Source: Desulfobacteraceae bacterium
GTDB taxonomy: Bacteria; Desulfobacterota; DSM-4660; Desulfatiglandales; Desulfatiglandaceae
Assembly: GCA_030642205.1 (NCBI GenBank)
Contig: DAOWOF010000079.1
Location: 1 to 9,123 of the forward strand
Direction of reading: 5' to 3'
DNA length: 9,123 nucleotides
Shown: one piece after another, positions 1 through 7,245 of the stretch
Layout: each line of letters starts with the position of its first letter
How positions within the stretch are numbered: the stretch's first letter is position 1
Position numbers and translations under genes: made by a program
Notes under the pieces: generated by a model
The model's input: only the letters and a program-made list of their open reading frames with translations
What the model was told of the DNA's origin: nothing
Database searches by the model: none

Positions 1-1763
1 CCTAATGAGACATAATAAAGGGCGGTCTTCGGGCTTTTGGTTATTTGCTCCTTACATCTGTTGATAGCCATATCTAATTGATTTTTCTTTACCAAATGCC
101 TTATAAGCTGATTTAGCGATGGGACAAAGGAGGGGTCCCTTTCAAGTGCCTTCTCAAAGAAGGTTAAGGCAATCTTCACATTTTTTTTGGATAGGTTCAA
201 GAGCCCCTTTTGATGGTAGGGAACCGCTGAGGTGGGCTCCAGTCTTATTAAATGATCAATATATTTCAGGCCCTCATCCGGTTTATTCATGGTCATTGAA
301 AGTCTGCCCAGGGAGGATAGTGCAGATTTATTATCAGGTTCCATTCCAAGTATTTTTTGCAATTGCTGTTGTGCCAAAGGCAGTTTCCCCGCCTTTAGAT
401 ACATATCAACCAAGCCTTTATGGGCCTGAATTATTTTAGGATTAAGCTCAATAACCTTTTTAAAATTCTCCTCTGCCAGATTAGGTTCACTGTTCAGTGC
501 ATGTGCCCTGGCCAGTTTTAGATAAATTGGAATATCTTCTGGTGCATGATTTAAGACAGTCCTGTAAGCGGAAATTGCTCCTATAAAATCTCTTTTAATG
601 GCTAGAATATCCCCTTTTAATGCCCAGGCCCTTGAATCATCTCTATTTTCCTTTAAAATTTCACCTAAAAGTTCAAGGGCATCCTTATTATTTTTTGCCT
701 TAAAACAAATATTCGCTTTCAAGAATTTGGCCCGTAAATAATCTGGCCCTCTGGTCACCCTGGTCAGGAATTGATCTACTACCTCCAGAGCTTTGGGTAT
801 AGACTTTTGCCATATATAGTATCTGGCTAATAATTCATAGGCCTTAATTTTTTCAGGCATATCGTTAATAAGCTCTTTTAATGCATAAAGCATATCCTCT
901 TTTTGATTCCTTTTTGAATAAAATTCAACCAGGGTCAGACGCAGATTCTCATCATCCCGGTTTGCATTAATCAAATCCTTTAAGATCTTTTCAGCCTCCT
1001 GGAATTTTTTTATTCGAGTATAAAAATAAGCCAGCAGCAATCGAAACATGTTTTGATCGGGGTAAAAAGAAATAAGCTTTTGGTGATGATCCTCAGCCCT
1101 TTTCAATTTGCCCGTCTTCTCAAAGATTTTTGCTAAAAATAGATTGGCTTTTTTATTTTCAGGATCCTTTTTTAAAAAACTGTTGAGTAATCTGGCTGCC
1201 TCAATAAAATCATTATTCTCAACTTTAAGCCCTGCCAATGAGAGGTAAGCTTCTATTCTCTCCGGTTTTTTCTCAATGAGTTCTTTTAAGATTTTAGTAG
1301 CAGCAACTTGTTTTTTTTCTTTCATGAGACAAGAAGCGCTTAATAGTAAGGCATCCACATTCTCAGGTTCTTTGGATAATACAAATATAGCCTTTTCTCT
1401 GGCTGCATTAATGTCTTTTCCAGAAAACAACATGATTTCACCCAACTTCACCTGGGCAACCAGAATTTGAGGATCCAGCTCCACCGCCTTGGAAAAAGCC
1501 CCATAGGCATGTTTAATATTTTTTTCCTTAATCTCCAGTTGACCTAATTTAGAATAGGCTTGCGCGAATTTAGGATCTATCTGAATAGCATTTTTGAACT
1601 CTAAACGGGCCTTTTTATGTTGCCCCGCTTCAAGCAGTGTTTTCCCTTTGTTATAAAATTTCATCTTTTTATCTTCCAGGCTGCCGCATGCAAGAAGAGA
1701 TGAGACTAAAATAAAGATTAAAATATTAAAATAAATAAATTTTATCTTCAAACTTGTTTTCAT
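1..1763 (-). CDS. TPR-repeat lipoprotein of the EPS/PEP-CTERM locus type (PrsT-like), 3' end outside the window
   Basis: An open frame runs from ATG at 1763 to the left edge without a stop, giving 587 complete codons; the C-terminus is missing. A GGTGG ribosome-binding site lies about 6 bases before the ATG. Residues 1-26 form a lipoprotein signal peptide: basic start MKTSLKIK, a hydrophobic core, and lipobox LLAC with Cys26 as the likely lipidated residue, followed by Gly27. From about residue 35 to the end the protein is a continuous array of degenerate 34-residue tetratricopeptide repeats, about 16 units, many ending in a 'DP' or 'P' turn (for example AIQIDPKFAQAY, AVELDPQILVAQ). The length, lipobox and repeat style resemble the TPR lipoproteins of PEP-CTERM/exosortase EPS loci, usually around 900 residues. 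Such proteins are thought to be envelope scaffolds; no catalytic motif is seen. It starts 47 bases after the transferase gene, probably in the same transcript. The lipoprotein and TPR calls are firm; the family assignment is moderate. Confidence 0.85.
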   Translation of the reverse strand, partial: MKTSLKIKFIYFNILIFILVSSLLACGSLEDKKMKFYNKGKTLLEAGQHKKARLEFKNAIQIDPKFAQAYSKLGQLEIKEKNIKHAYGAFSKAVELDPQILVAQVKLGEIMLFSGKDINAAREKAIFVLSKEPENVDALLLSASCLMKEKKQVAATKILKELIEKKPERIEAYLSLAGLKVENNDFIEAARLLNSFLKKDPENKKANLFLAKIFEKTGKLKRAEDHHQKLISFYPDQNMFRLLLAYFYTRIKKFQEAEKILKDLINANRDDENLRLTLVEFYSKRNQKEDMLYALKELINDMPEKIKAYELLARYYIWQKSIPKALEVVDQFLTRVTRGPDYLRAKFLKANICFKAKNNKDALELLGEILKENRDDSRAWALKGDILAIKRDFIGAISAYRTVLNHAPEDIPIYLKLARAHALNSEPNLAEENFKKVIELNPKIIQAHKGLVDMYLKAGKLPLAQQQLQKILGMEPDNKSALSSLGRLSMTMNKPDEGLKYIDHLIRLEPTSAVPYHQKGLLNLSKKNVKIALTFFEKALERDPSFVPSLNQLIRHLVKKNQLDMAINRCKEQITKSPKTALYYVSL

Positions 1764-1810
1764 TTTTTTCCACCAGTATTGCAAGAATTATTTATGTCCA
1801 GTACACGACC

Positions 1811-3445
1811 CTAGATAATGCCGCGCATACCAACAACCAGCATCAAAGTCGCGGTTGAAACTCCAAATTTGGTTATTCTTCCCCGAAGTTCTCCCATGAG
1901 AACTTCATAGCTAAACAAAAGTACTATTATTTTAGCTGCTAAAAATCCCATATGATAACTCCTAATTTGAGGATCAATTAGATTAGGAACAAAGGCAATA
2001 AAAAGGATCAGAAAATCCAGTGGTGTTGATCGAAATCCATCTTTTCGTCTGGTGAATCTAAGCGTTAAAGATACACCTATAGCTAGTACCACAAATGAAA
2101 AATTATAGATATATTCTATTGTTGGCATCATCCAGCCTTGTGCATTAGTTTCACCAATGAAAAGGAGAAAAGGAATAATCATATAAAGTGACAGTCTAAG
2201 TATACCGCTGACCCATTTCTTCTTTGTAAACCATACCCCAAGGATAAGAGCAAACAGGATAATAGAACAGATTGAAATGGTTTTTGGTATTTTGTTTGGA
2301 ACAAAACAGGTAAAAAAAAATATCAGAGGGATACCTGCTTCTATTGATTTAAATAGAACTTTGATTAAAATTTCTTCTGGGAAGATATCCCTTACTGGCC
2401 TTTTAAAATATTGAGGCAGGTGTCGTAACCGGTTTATCTTCCAACCTTTCTTTGCAACAACAGAGATAGACTTAAAAATGACTCCAGCAAATGCAAGATA
2501 CAGCATCAAAATAAATACTTCAGAGTAGAACCTGAAGATATATCCAAGAGAAATTAATCCTGCCTGCAGGATATAAATCAGAAGAACTGCTTCATTATGT
2601 GAAAGGCCCAAGTGGATAAATTTGTGATGGAAATGACCTTTATCAGCAATAAAAGGCGAATTGCCTTTACTAATGCGCTTCACAAAAACAGTTAAGGTAT
2701 CCAGAACAGGGTATCCCATTAGTATAAGAGGTAATAAGCGGCATAATGGATTATGTGCCTGTGTAAGGCTCAGCGCCAGTGTGATAGCAAAAAATCCTAG
2801 AATCTGACTCCCTGCATCACCCATAAATAGAATTGCAGGATGTGTATTATACCTCAAAAATCCTATAATAGAGCCTATAATAGCAAAGGCAAGAAAACAT
2901 ATTATTACCTGATCCGCTTGATATGCGAGATATCCAATACAAATAAAACTAAGAAGTGAAATTCCTCCTGCCAGGCCATCCAGGCCATCTGCGAGATTAA
3001 AGGCATTTATCACCCCCACAATTACAAAAATTGTTAAAGGGATAGAATACCAATCAGAAAGTATTAGATCGTATCCACAAAAAGTACCTATAATCTTGAT
3101 CTTGATGCCTCCATAAAAAACCACAATTATAGCTGCAATTAATTGTCCTGATAATTTTGCCTGATAGTTGATTCCCTTAAAATCATCAATCGTTCCAAAC
3201 AAGAACACCACCAAGGCCCCCATTAGAATCGCGGTAAGCAAGTCACTTTCAGGCCCCCAAAGAATAACAGGGGCAAAAATGCCAAGTGCCATGGCCGGTC
3301 CCCCTGTCTTGGGTATTGGATTGAGATGCAATTTTCGTTTATTGGGAATATCCATGATATTCAGCCTGACGGCCAATTTTTTAAAAATCGGGATCAGCAT
3401 AATTGTTAGAAACATAGAGAGGATTATGGAAGCCAGATATATCAT
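1811..3445 (-). CDS. MraY/WecA-family polyprenyl-phosphate sugar-1-phosphate transferase with a C-terminal membrane extension
   Basis: This 544-residue integral membrane protein should transfer a sugar-1-phosphate, probably N-acetylglucosamine-1-phosphate, from a UDP-sugar to undecaprenyl phosphate, the first membrane step of polysaccharide synthesis. The family signatures are in order: DIPNKRKLHLNPIPKTGGPA at residues 32-51, the Mg-binding pair Asp87-Asp88, NAFNLADGLDGLAGG at 147-161, GDAGS at 209-213, and the cytoplasmic HFHH motif at 271-274 (within DKGHFHHKF), which resembles WecA/TagO more than MraY. About ten hydrophobic segments fill residues 1-330, as in the family. WecA proteins are about 350-370 residues. 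Here a linker rich in basic residues (332-360) leads to a further 175 residues with about five or six hydrophobic segments. The start at 3445 has only a weak GAAG site upstream, but the N-terminus begins directly with a membrane segment, as expected. The sugar specificity cannot be read from the sequence, so no symbol is given. Confidence 0.92.
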   Translation of the reverse strand: MIYLASIILSMFLTIMLIPIFKKLAVRLNIMDIPNKRKLHLNPIPKTGGPAMALGIFAPVILWGPESDLLTAILMGALVVFLFGTIDDFKGINYQAKLSGQLIAAIIVVFYGGIKIKIIGTFCGYDLILSDWYSIPLTIFVIVGVINAFNLADGLDGLAGGISLLSFICIGYLAYQADQVIICFLAFAIIGSIIGFLRYNTHPAILFMGDAGSQILGFFAITLALSLTQAHNPLCRLLPLILMGYPVLDTLTVFVKRISKGNSPFIADKGHFHHKFIHLGLSHNEAVLLIYILQAGLISLGYIFRFYSEVFILMLYLAFAGVIFKSISVVAKKGWKINRLRHLPQYFKRPVRDIFPEEILIKVLFKSIEAGIPLIFFFTCFVPNKIPKTISICSIILFALILGVWFTKKKWVSGILRLSLYMIIPFLLFIGETNAQGWMMPTIEYIYNFSFVVLAIGVSLTLRFTRRKDGFRSTPLDFLILFIAFVPNLIDPQIRSYHMGFLAAKIIVLLFSYEVLMGELRGRITKFGVSTATLMLVVGMRGII

Positions 3446-3556
3446 AAGACATTCTTCATTAAAATTAATTGATATTTAAAAAATGCTTTTTGCCAGTGAT
3501 GATAAACCAGGATGAAAAATATAGAAAAAAATTTACCACCCAACTCACCTGGCCAA

Positions 3557-3583
3557 TAGAAAAGAAATCCGGTTATTAACCGG
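3557..3583 (-). terminator. probable rho-independent terminator after the sulfurylase/kinase gene
   Basis: On the minus strand a perfect 6-bp stem CCGGTT/AACCGG (3583-3578 with 3574-3569) closes a 3-base loop and is followed at once by the T-rich run ATTTCTTTTCTA (3568-3557). It lies about 55 bases after the stop codon at 3639. The stem is short and the T-run is broken by two C residues, so termination may be partial. If real, it separates the transferase and TPR genes from the upstream genes, and a promoter would be needed in 3446-3556; I see none that is convincing. Confidence 0.45.
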
Positions 3584-3638
3584 GTAAAAGACCCAACCAT
3601 GAATGAGTCAAAATAATTTTAAAACTAAAAAATGAGCT

Positions 3639-5351
3639 TTACTGGATATAACCCTGATCTTCAAGATATAGCAGTATTTCCTGAGCAGCTTCCTCCGGAG
3701 TCATCTCACTTGTATCAATAGTGATCTCGGGGTTGGATGGAAGTTCATAGGGATCATCAATTCCGGTTACACCTTTAATTTTTCCTGCCTTTGCCTCAGC
3801 ATAAAGCCCCTTTCGATCCCGTTGTTCGCAGATTAATAGAGGGGTTGCCATGTAGACCTCCACATAGCCGCCATATTGACTGATAAGTTCTCTGTTTTGC
3901 AATCGTGGTTTCTCATAGGGAGCAATGGGGGCACAAATAGCTATTCCGCGATTTTTTGTAATTTCACTAGCCACAAATCCAATACGGATAATATTAAGAT
4001 TCCGGTGTTCCTCTGAAAAGCTCAGCTCACTTGAAAGATTTTTCCTGACAATATCACCATCAAGAAGGGACACCGGCCTATCACGCATTTCCATAAATTT
4101 GACCATTAAGACCTTTGCTACAGTTGATTTTCCTGCTCCGGAAAGTCCTGTCATAAAAATAGTAATGCCTTGTTTTGATCTAGGCGGATAGGCCTGCCTG
4201 AGCTCTGATACAACCTCCTGGTATGAAAACCATTCAGGTATTTCAAGTCCCGCTTCCAGTCTCCTTCGCAGTTCATTTGATGATATATGTTTTACATTTA
4301 AATTCGGCCCCACCTCATCTTCAGGAATGTATTGGGCTTTATCTTCAACATAGACCATATGCTTTAATGGAATCATCAAAATTCCGGTATCTTCTTCAAA
4401 AGATTTGACCAATTCCTGGGCAGCATGTCTAGGGTAGAATCGTTCCTTTTTCCCATTAGTGTTAAATGGATCACCATGATCATCGGCCACCATAAAATGG
4501 CTGCACCCATAATTCTTGCGTACGATTGCATGCCATAAGGCTTCTCGGGGGCCTGCTTTTCTCATTGCTAAAGGTATTAACCCAAGAGCAGCTATATTTT
4601 TTGGATATTTTTTAATTATTTCAAGATAACACCTCACCTGAGTAAAGTGATCCAGATCTCCAGAATGTCTTAGTCCCACAACAGGCTGTATAAAGATATT
4701 TGCGTTTGCTTCCCGTGCAGCATGCAGGGTCATCTCTTTATGGGCGCAATGGAGATGTTTTTCAGTCTGAAACCCTATGACATTACGCCATCCATTTTCA
4801 GCAAACCGTCTATGAGCTGTTGCGGGAGTCAACCTGAACTCTTTAAAATCATAATGAACAGGCAAGTGGATGCCTTCAAGAACTCCGCCAATATACCAGG
4901 GGCCAATTTGTTCATAAAGCATCCTGACACCAGGATGCCTTTCCGGATCATCAGTTCCAAATATTAAACGTGCCTCTTCTTTTTTATCTGGCTGCCATTT
5001 ATCCTCGATATTAAGAACTGCCAACATAAAACCTTCTTCATCTCTTAAGGCTAAAGGCTGCTCATTATCAAGAATTTGAGCTATTTTTTCCGGAATATCC
5101 AGACAAATCGGCATTGGCCATACAGTGCCATCGACAAGACGCATCTTTGTTAAAACAGATTCATAGTCTTTTTGATTTAGATATCCTCGCAAAGGATAAA
5201 AAGCACGGTTTAATAGCAACTCAAGGTCACATAATTGTCTCTTATTGAGAAAAACAGAAGGATAATTAATGGAGTCATTTTTTAAGGCTTGAATTCTTCT
5301 GAAATGCACTAAGAGGGTTTCAGAATAATCATTATCAATTTTGACTGGCAT
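3639..5351 (-). CDS. fused ATP sulfurylase (degenerate active site)/APS kinase
   Basis: The 570-residue protein has the sulfate-activation fusion layout: a PUA-like N-terminal domain (about 1-170), an ATP sulfurylase catalytic domain (about 171-390) and a C-terminal APS kinase (about 393-570). The kinase looks intact: P-loop GLSGAGKST at 402-410, LLDGDIVR at 429-436, APIAPYEKPR at 474-483, DRKGLYAEA at 512-520. It would phosphorylate adenylylsulfate to PAPS, the sulfate donor. The sulfurylase half is recognisable (QPVVGLRHSGDLDH at 222-235; AMRKAGPREALWHAI at 262-276), but the usual QTRNPxHRAH reads QTEKHLHCAH at 195-204 and the usual GRDHAG reads ADDHGD at 289-294. His201 and His204 remain, while both motif arginines and the Asn are gone. 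ATP sulfurylase activity is therefore doubtful; the domain may be structural or altered in substrate. A good AAGGTGA site lies 6 bases before the ATG. Its place among EPS genes suggests polymer sulfation rather than respiration (inference). Confidence 0.9.
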   Translation of the reverse strand: MPVKIDNDYSETLLVHFRRIQALKNDSINYPSVFLNKRQLCDLELLLNRAFYPLRGYLNQKDYESVLTKMRLVDGTVWPMPICLDIPEKIAQILDNEQPLALRDEEGFMLAVLNIEDKWQPDKKEEARLIFGTDDPERHPGVRMLYEQIGPWYIGGVLEGIHLPVHYDFKEFRLTPATAHRRFAENGWRNVIGFQTEKHLHCAHKEMTLHAAREANANIFIQPVVGLRHSGDLDHFTQVRCYLEIIKKYPKNIAALGLIPLAMRKAGPREALWHAIVRKNYGCSHFMVADDHGDPFNTNGKKERFYPRHAAQELVKSFEEDTGILMIPLKHMVYVEDKAQYIPEDEVGPNLNVKHISSNELRRRLEAGLEIPEWFSYQEVVSELRQAYPPRSKQGITIFMTGLSGAGKSTVAKVLMVKFMEMRDRPVSLLDGDIVRKNLSSELSFSEEHRNLNIIRIGFVASEITKNRGIAICAPIAPYEKPRLQNRELISQYGGYVEVYMATPLLICEQRDRKGLYAEAKAGKIKGVTGIDDPYELPSNPEITIDTSEMTPEEAAQEILLYLEDQGYIQ

Positions 5352-5368
5352 AATAGATCACCTTTATT

Positions 5369-5423
5369 GTTGATGGGCTTGTACAAGTTCATCAACAGGC
5401 CGATGGAGGGTACGCCATGGCCT
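5369..5423 (-). promoter_or_regulatory. two abutting hairpins in the leader of the sulfurylase/kinase gene
   Basis: Two inverted repeats sit back to back just before the ribosome-binding site. Reading the minus strand, the first (5423-5397) pairs AGGCC with GGCCT and ATGG with CCAT around an 8-base loop, with a single bulged C. The second (5396-5369) pairs GTTGATG with CATCAAC and inner CTTG with CAAG, with an AA/CC internal loop. The second ends about 6 bases before AAGGTGA. No known riboswitch class is recognised. A translational or attenuation control element is a reasonable inference, and a protein-binding site is an alternative. The structure is plain in the sequence; its function is unproven. 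Confidence 0.4.
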
Positions 5424-5580
5424 GAGAGGGAAGTTAAAACATTTGAATTCATTTTAAAATGGCTGCGGACATTTTTTTACTCAGTTATCATCATCCGTGC
5501 GTTTAAGAAGATAACAAACCAATGAAAAACTTTATTTACATCAGTCCAATATAGATCAAGCTGCAATTTTAAGACCAAAT

Positions 5581-6037
5581 TCAAAAACGCTGAACATACC
5601 ATTCATGTGTAGGCATTATACCTTTCTTCAGACTAATTTTTGGCTTCCAGCCCAGAGATAATATCTTTAAGGTATCCAACAACTTTATTGGTATTCCATC
5701 TGGTTTACCAGAATCAAATACCAGTTTTTCTTTAAAGCCTTATTATTCCTCCGTTGATCAAAATAATTCACAAGTTTTTTGTTTCTGCAAGAGGCTCCCG
5801 ATATTGATTATTCCACTGCTGTTGTAATTGCTCATTAAAAAACAATGGCATCTGCCAGGTCATCCACATAGAAGAATTCTCTTCTGGGTGTTCCTGTCCC
5901 CCAAAGAGTAATAGCATCCCTTCTTTTGCCCTCAGTTTTTTTAATATTGCGGACCCGATTAATCCTCGATGCCCTGCAATGTAGATGCGGGCTTCCTTTG
6001 GTATGGGGAATGATGAATCGCTTATTTTGCTTTTTAT
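5581..6037 (-). pseudogene. fcl: GDP-L-fucose synthase remnant (internal deletion, frame changes, stops)
   Basis: Pieces of one protein occur in order across three minus-strand frames. The N-terminal NAD(P)-binding start, KEARIYIAGHRGLIGSAI followed by LKKLR, reads from 5998. DAITLWGTGTPRREFFYVDD and then LADAIVF reads from 5918 to a stop at 5835. SSGIINIGS reads from 5820. The C-terminus, GFKEKLVFDSGKPDG then LGWKPKISLKKGI and EWYVQRF, reads from 5739 to a stop at 5583-5581. These match the start, the late-middle and the end of GDP-4-keto-6-deoxymannose epimerase/reductase (about 310-320 residues). Roughly 170 codons, including the catalytic Ser-Tyr-Lys region, are missing between the first two pieces, and three stops separate the last two. 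The probable original ATG near 6037 now reads ATA. The enzyme would have made GDP-L-fucose. The open frame 6065-5835 is only a chance junction of two frames. Apart from the leader hairpins, I see nothing coding in 5352-5580. Confidence 0.85.
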
Positions 6038-6104
6038 GGTTTATAAAGGATGCCAACAGGATCACAAATATTCAATCGCAAATAAGGTGTACTGAGAAAT
6101 TGGA

Positions 6105-7172
6105 TCAATCTCTTTTCTTGTTTAGAACCGTTCCAATTACATTTTTATCCTTAATTAATCCTGTAGCACGGCGTAGTTCGGATATAGTGGTTCTCTCCGA
6201 TTCCACTACTAATAGGATACCATCAGTAAAATCAGCACACACCAATGAATCGGCATTTGATAAAAGAGAAGAGGTATCAAAAATAATCAATCGGTTAGAA
6301 TAGCGTTTTTTCATCTCTCTAACCAATGATTCCATTCTGGGCGAATTTAGAAGTTCAGTAGAATTGTATACCGGTTTGCCTGCAGGAAGGATGACCAATT
6401 TTTGAATCCCGGGATTTAATAATAGATCTGGGATCTCTGTTTTATGCAGCAGATAATCAGTCAGGCCTATTTCTTCATCAAAGCCAAAATATTTGTCGAT
6501 GGAAGGACTTTTTAGATTTGCATCAATAAGAAGAACCGTCTTATCAAGTTGCTGAGATATACTTATGGCAAGATTAACTGCTATAAAAGTTTTACCTTCA
6601 GAAGGATTGGAGCTTGTTACCATAAAACTAGTCCCATTAGTTTCCTCCAGCTTATTTAGAATCTGTGTTTGCAATATCTTTATCTTATTAGTTAGACGAT
6701 CTTCTTTTAAGTGGGAGCCAATCCTGTTGTTCTCAAGGGCAGCGGGAATATAATCAACTATTCTGGTGTAAGTATATTCTGGGGTTACAATTTCAACTGT
6801 CTCATCAAAATTAATGTTCCTTTTCTGATTGGATCGATCAATCTTTACAAGTGATTCAGAGGTTATCATACCCATATCCTGAACATCTTCCTGTTCAGGA
6901 GTGTCCTCTTCTTCAAGAAGAGCATCCCCTCTTTCCTCATTAAAAGAATAATCGGCATTTAATTGAGAAGGATCGTCTGAGATACTATGCATAGTAGAAT
7001 CTGTTTTATCTTCCTGGTGACTAAGATTGTCGCTTCCACGGTTATCTTTTGCAGCCTTTTTAAGTGCCAGTGTAAATATTGGCTCTACTTTGGTCATAGT
7101 AGAGTCACGAGATGAATTGTTGTCTAACTTGGATTTGGAATAGAGTAAATCGGTTTTATTTTTCCTCTTCAT
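6105..7172 (-). CDS. PEP-CTERM/EPS-locus type tyrosine autokinase (CpsD/BY-kinase family)
   Basis: This cytoplasmic P-loop ATPase should work with the GumC-type protein encoded just upstream, cycling phosphorylation to control polymer length and export. I place the start at 7172 (355 residues), because AGGGAG lies 7 bases before that ATG, while the first in-frame ATG at 7220 has no ribosome-binding site. Residues 1 to about 150 are hydrophilic and low in complexity, with an acidic patch (LLEEEDTPEQED). The kinase domain follows: Walker A SSNPSEGKTF at 187-196 (Lys194, Thr195), Walker A' LLIDANLKSP at 214-223 and Walker B IIFDTSSLL near Asp299. The phrase LPAGKPVYNSTELLNSPRM and the ending VIGTVLNKKRD are typical of exosortase-locus kinases. 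The common DADxR and DTPP/DSPP motifs read DANLK and DTSS. There is no C-terminal tyrosine cluster; Tyr133, Tyr135 and Tyr141 form a small cluster before the domain. The family is firm; actual kinase activity is inferred. Confidence 0.88.
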   Translation of the reverse strand: MKRKNKTDLLYSKSKLDNNSSRDSTMTKVEPIFTLALKKAAKDNRGSDNLSHQEDKTDSTMHSISDDPSQLNADYSFNEERGDALLEEEDTPEQEDVQDMGMITSESLVKIDRSNQKRNINFDETVEIVTPEYTYTRIVDYIPAALENNRIGSHLKEDRLTNKIKILQTQILNKLEETNGTSFMVTSSNPSEGKTFIAVNLAISISQQLDKTVLLIDANLKSPSIDKYFGFDEEIGLTDYLLHKTEIPDLLLNPGIQKLVILPAGKPVYNSTELLNSPRMESLVREMKKRYSNRLIIFDTSSLLSNADSLVCADFTDGILLVVESERTTISELRRATGLIKDKNVIGTVLNKKRD

Positions 7173-7245
7173 CTTATAACTCCCTAAACTCTCTAACAAT
7201 AAGGCCATACCATAACACATAGGATATGATTTAATAAATGATCTA

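Noticed and set aside
119..439. Plus-strand 106-codon open frame, and similar plus-strand frames at 1276, 3168, 3925, 4722, 5926 and 7922
   Set aside because: They are antisense shadows of well-supported minus-strand genes and show no family motifs or ribosome-binding sites.
2311..2322. Nine-base A run inside the transferase gene as a possible frameshift site
   Set aside because: The reading frame and membrane pattern continue normally on both sides, encoding a phenylalanine run.
3446..3556. Promoter for the sugar transferase, including a TGGCA...GCA sigma-54-like string
   Set aside because: The GG to GC distance is wrong for sigma-54, and no -35/-10 pair with acceptable sequence and spacing was found.
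5450..5461. 12-base palindrome CATTTTAAAATG between the fucose synthase remnant and the sulfurylase gene
   Set aside because: AT-only cores of this size are common in AT-rich intergenic DNA; no second copy or promoter context supports an operator.
5373..5524. Plus-strand 50-codon frame beginning MGLYKFINRP
   Set aside because: It has no ribosome-binding site, runs against all other genes and begins inside the inverted repeats of the sulfurylase leader, whose symmetry explains the open start.
5835..6065. Minus-strand open frame of 76 codons ending in GTGTPRREFFYVDD-type sequence
   Set aside because: Only its last third matches a GDP-fucose synthase; the rest is the same pseudogene read out of frame plus unrelated leader DNA, with no ribosome-binding site.
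7173..7220. Upstream ATG at 7220 as the start of the tyrosine kinase
   Set aside because: It lacks a ribosome-binding site, while the ATG at 7172 has AGGGAG at proper spacing and a typical hydrophilic basic start.
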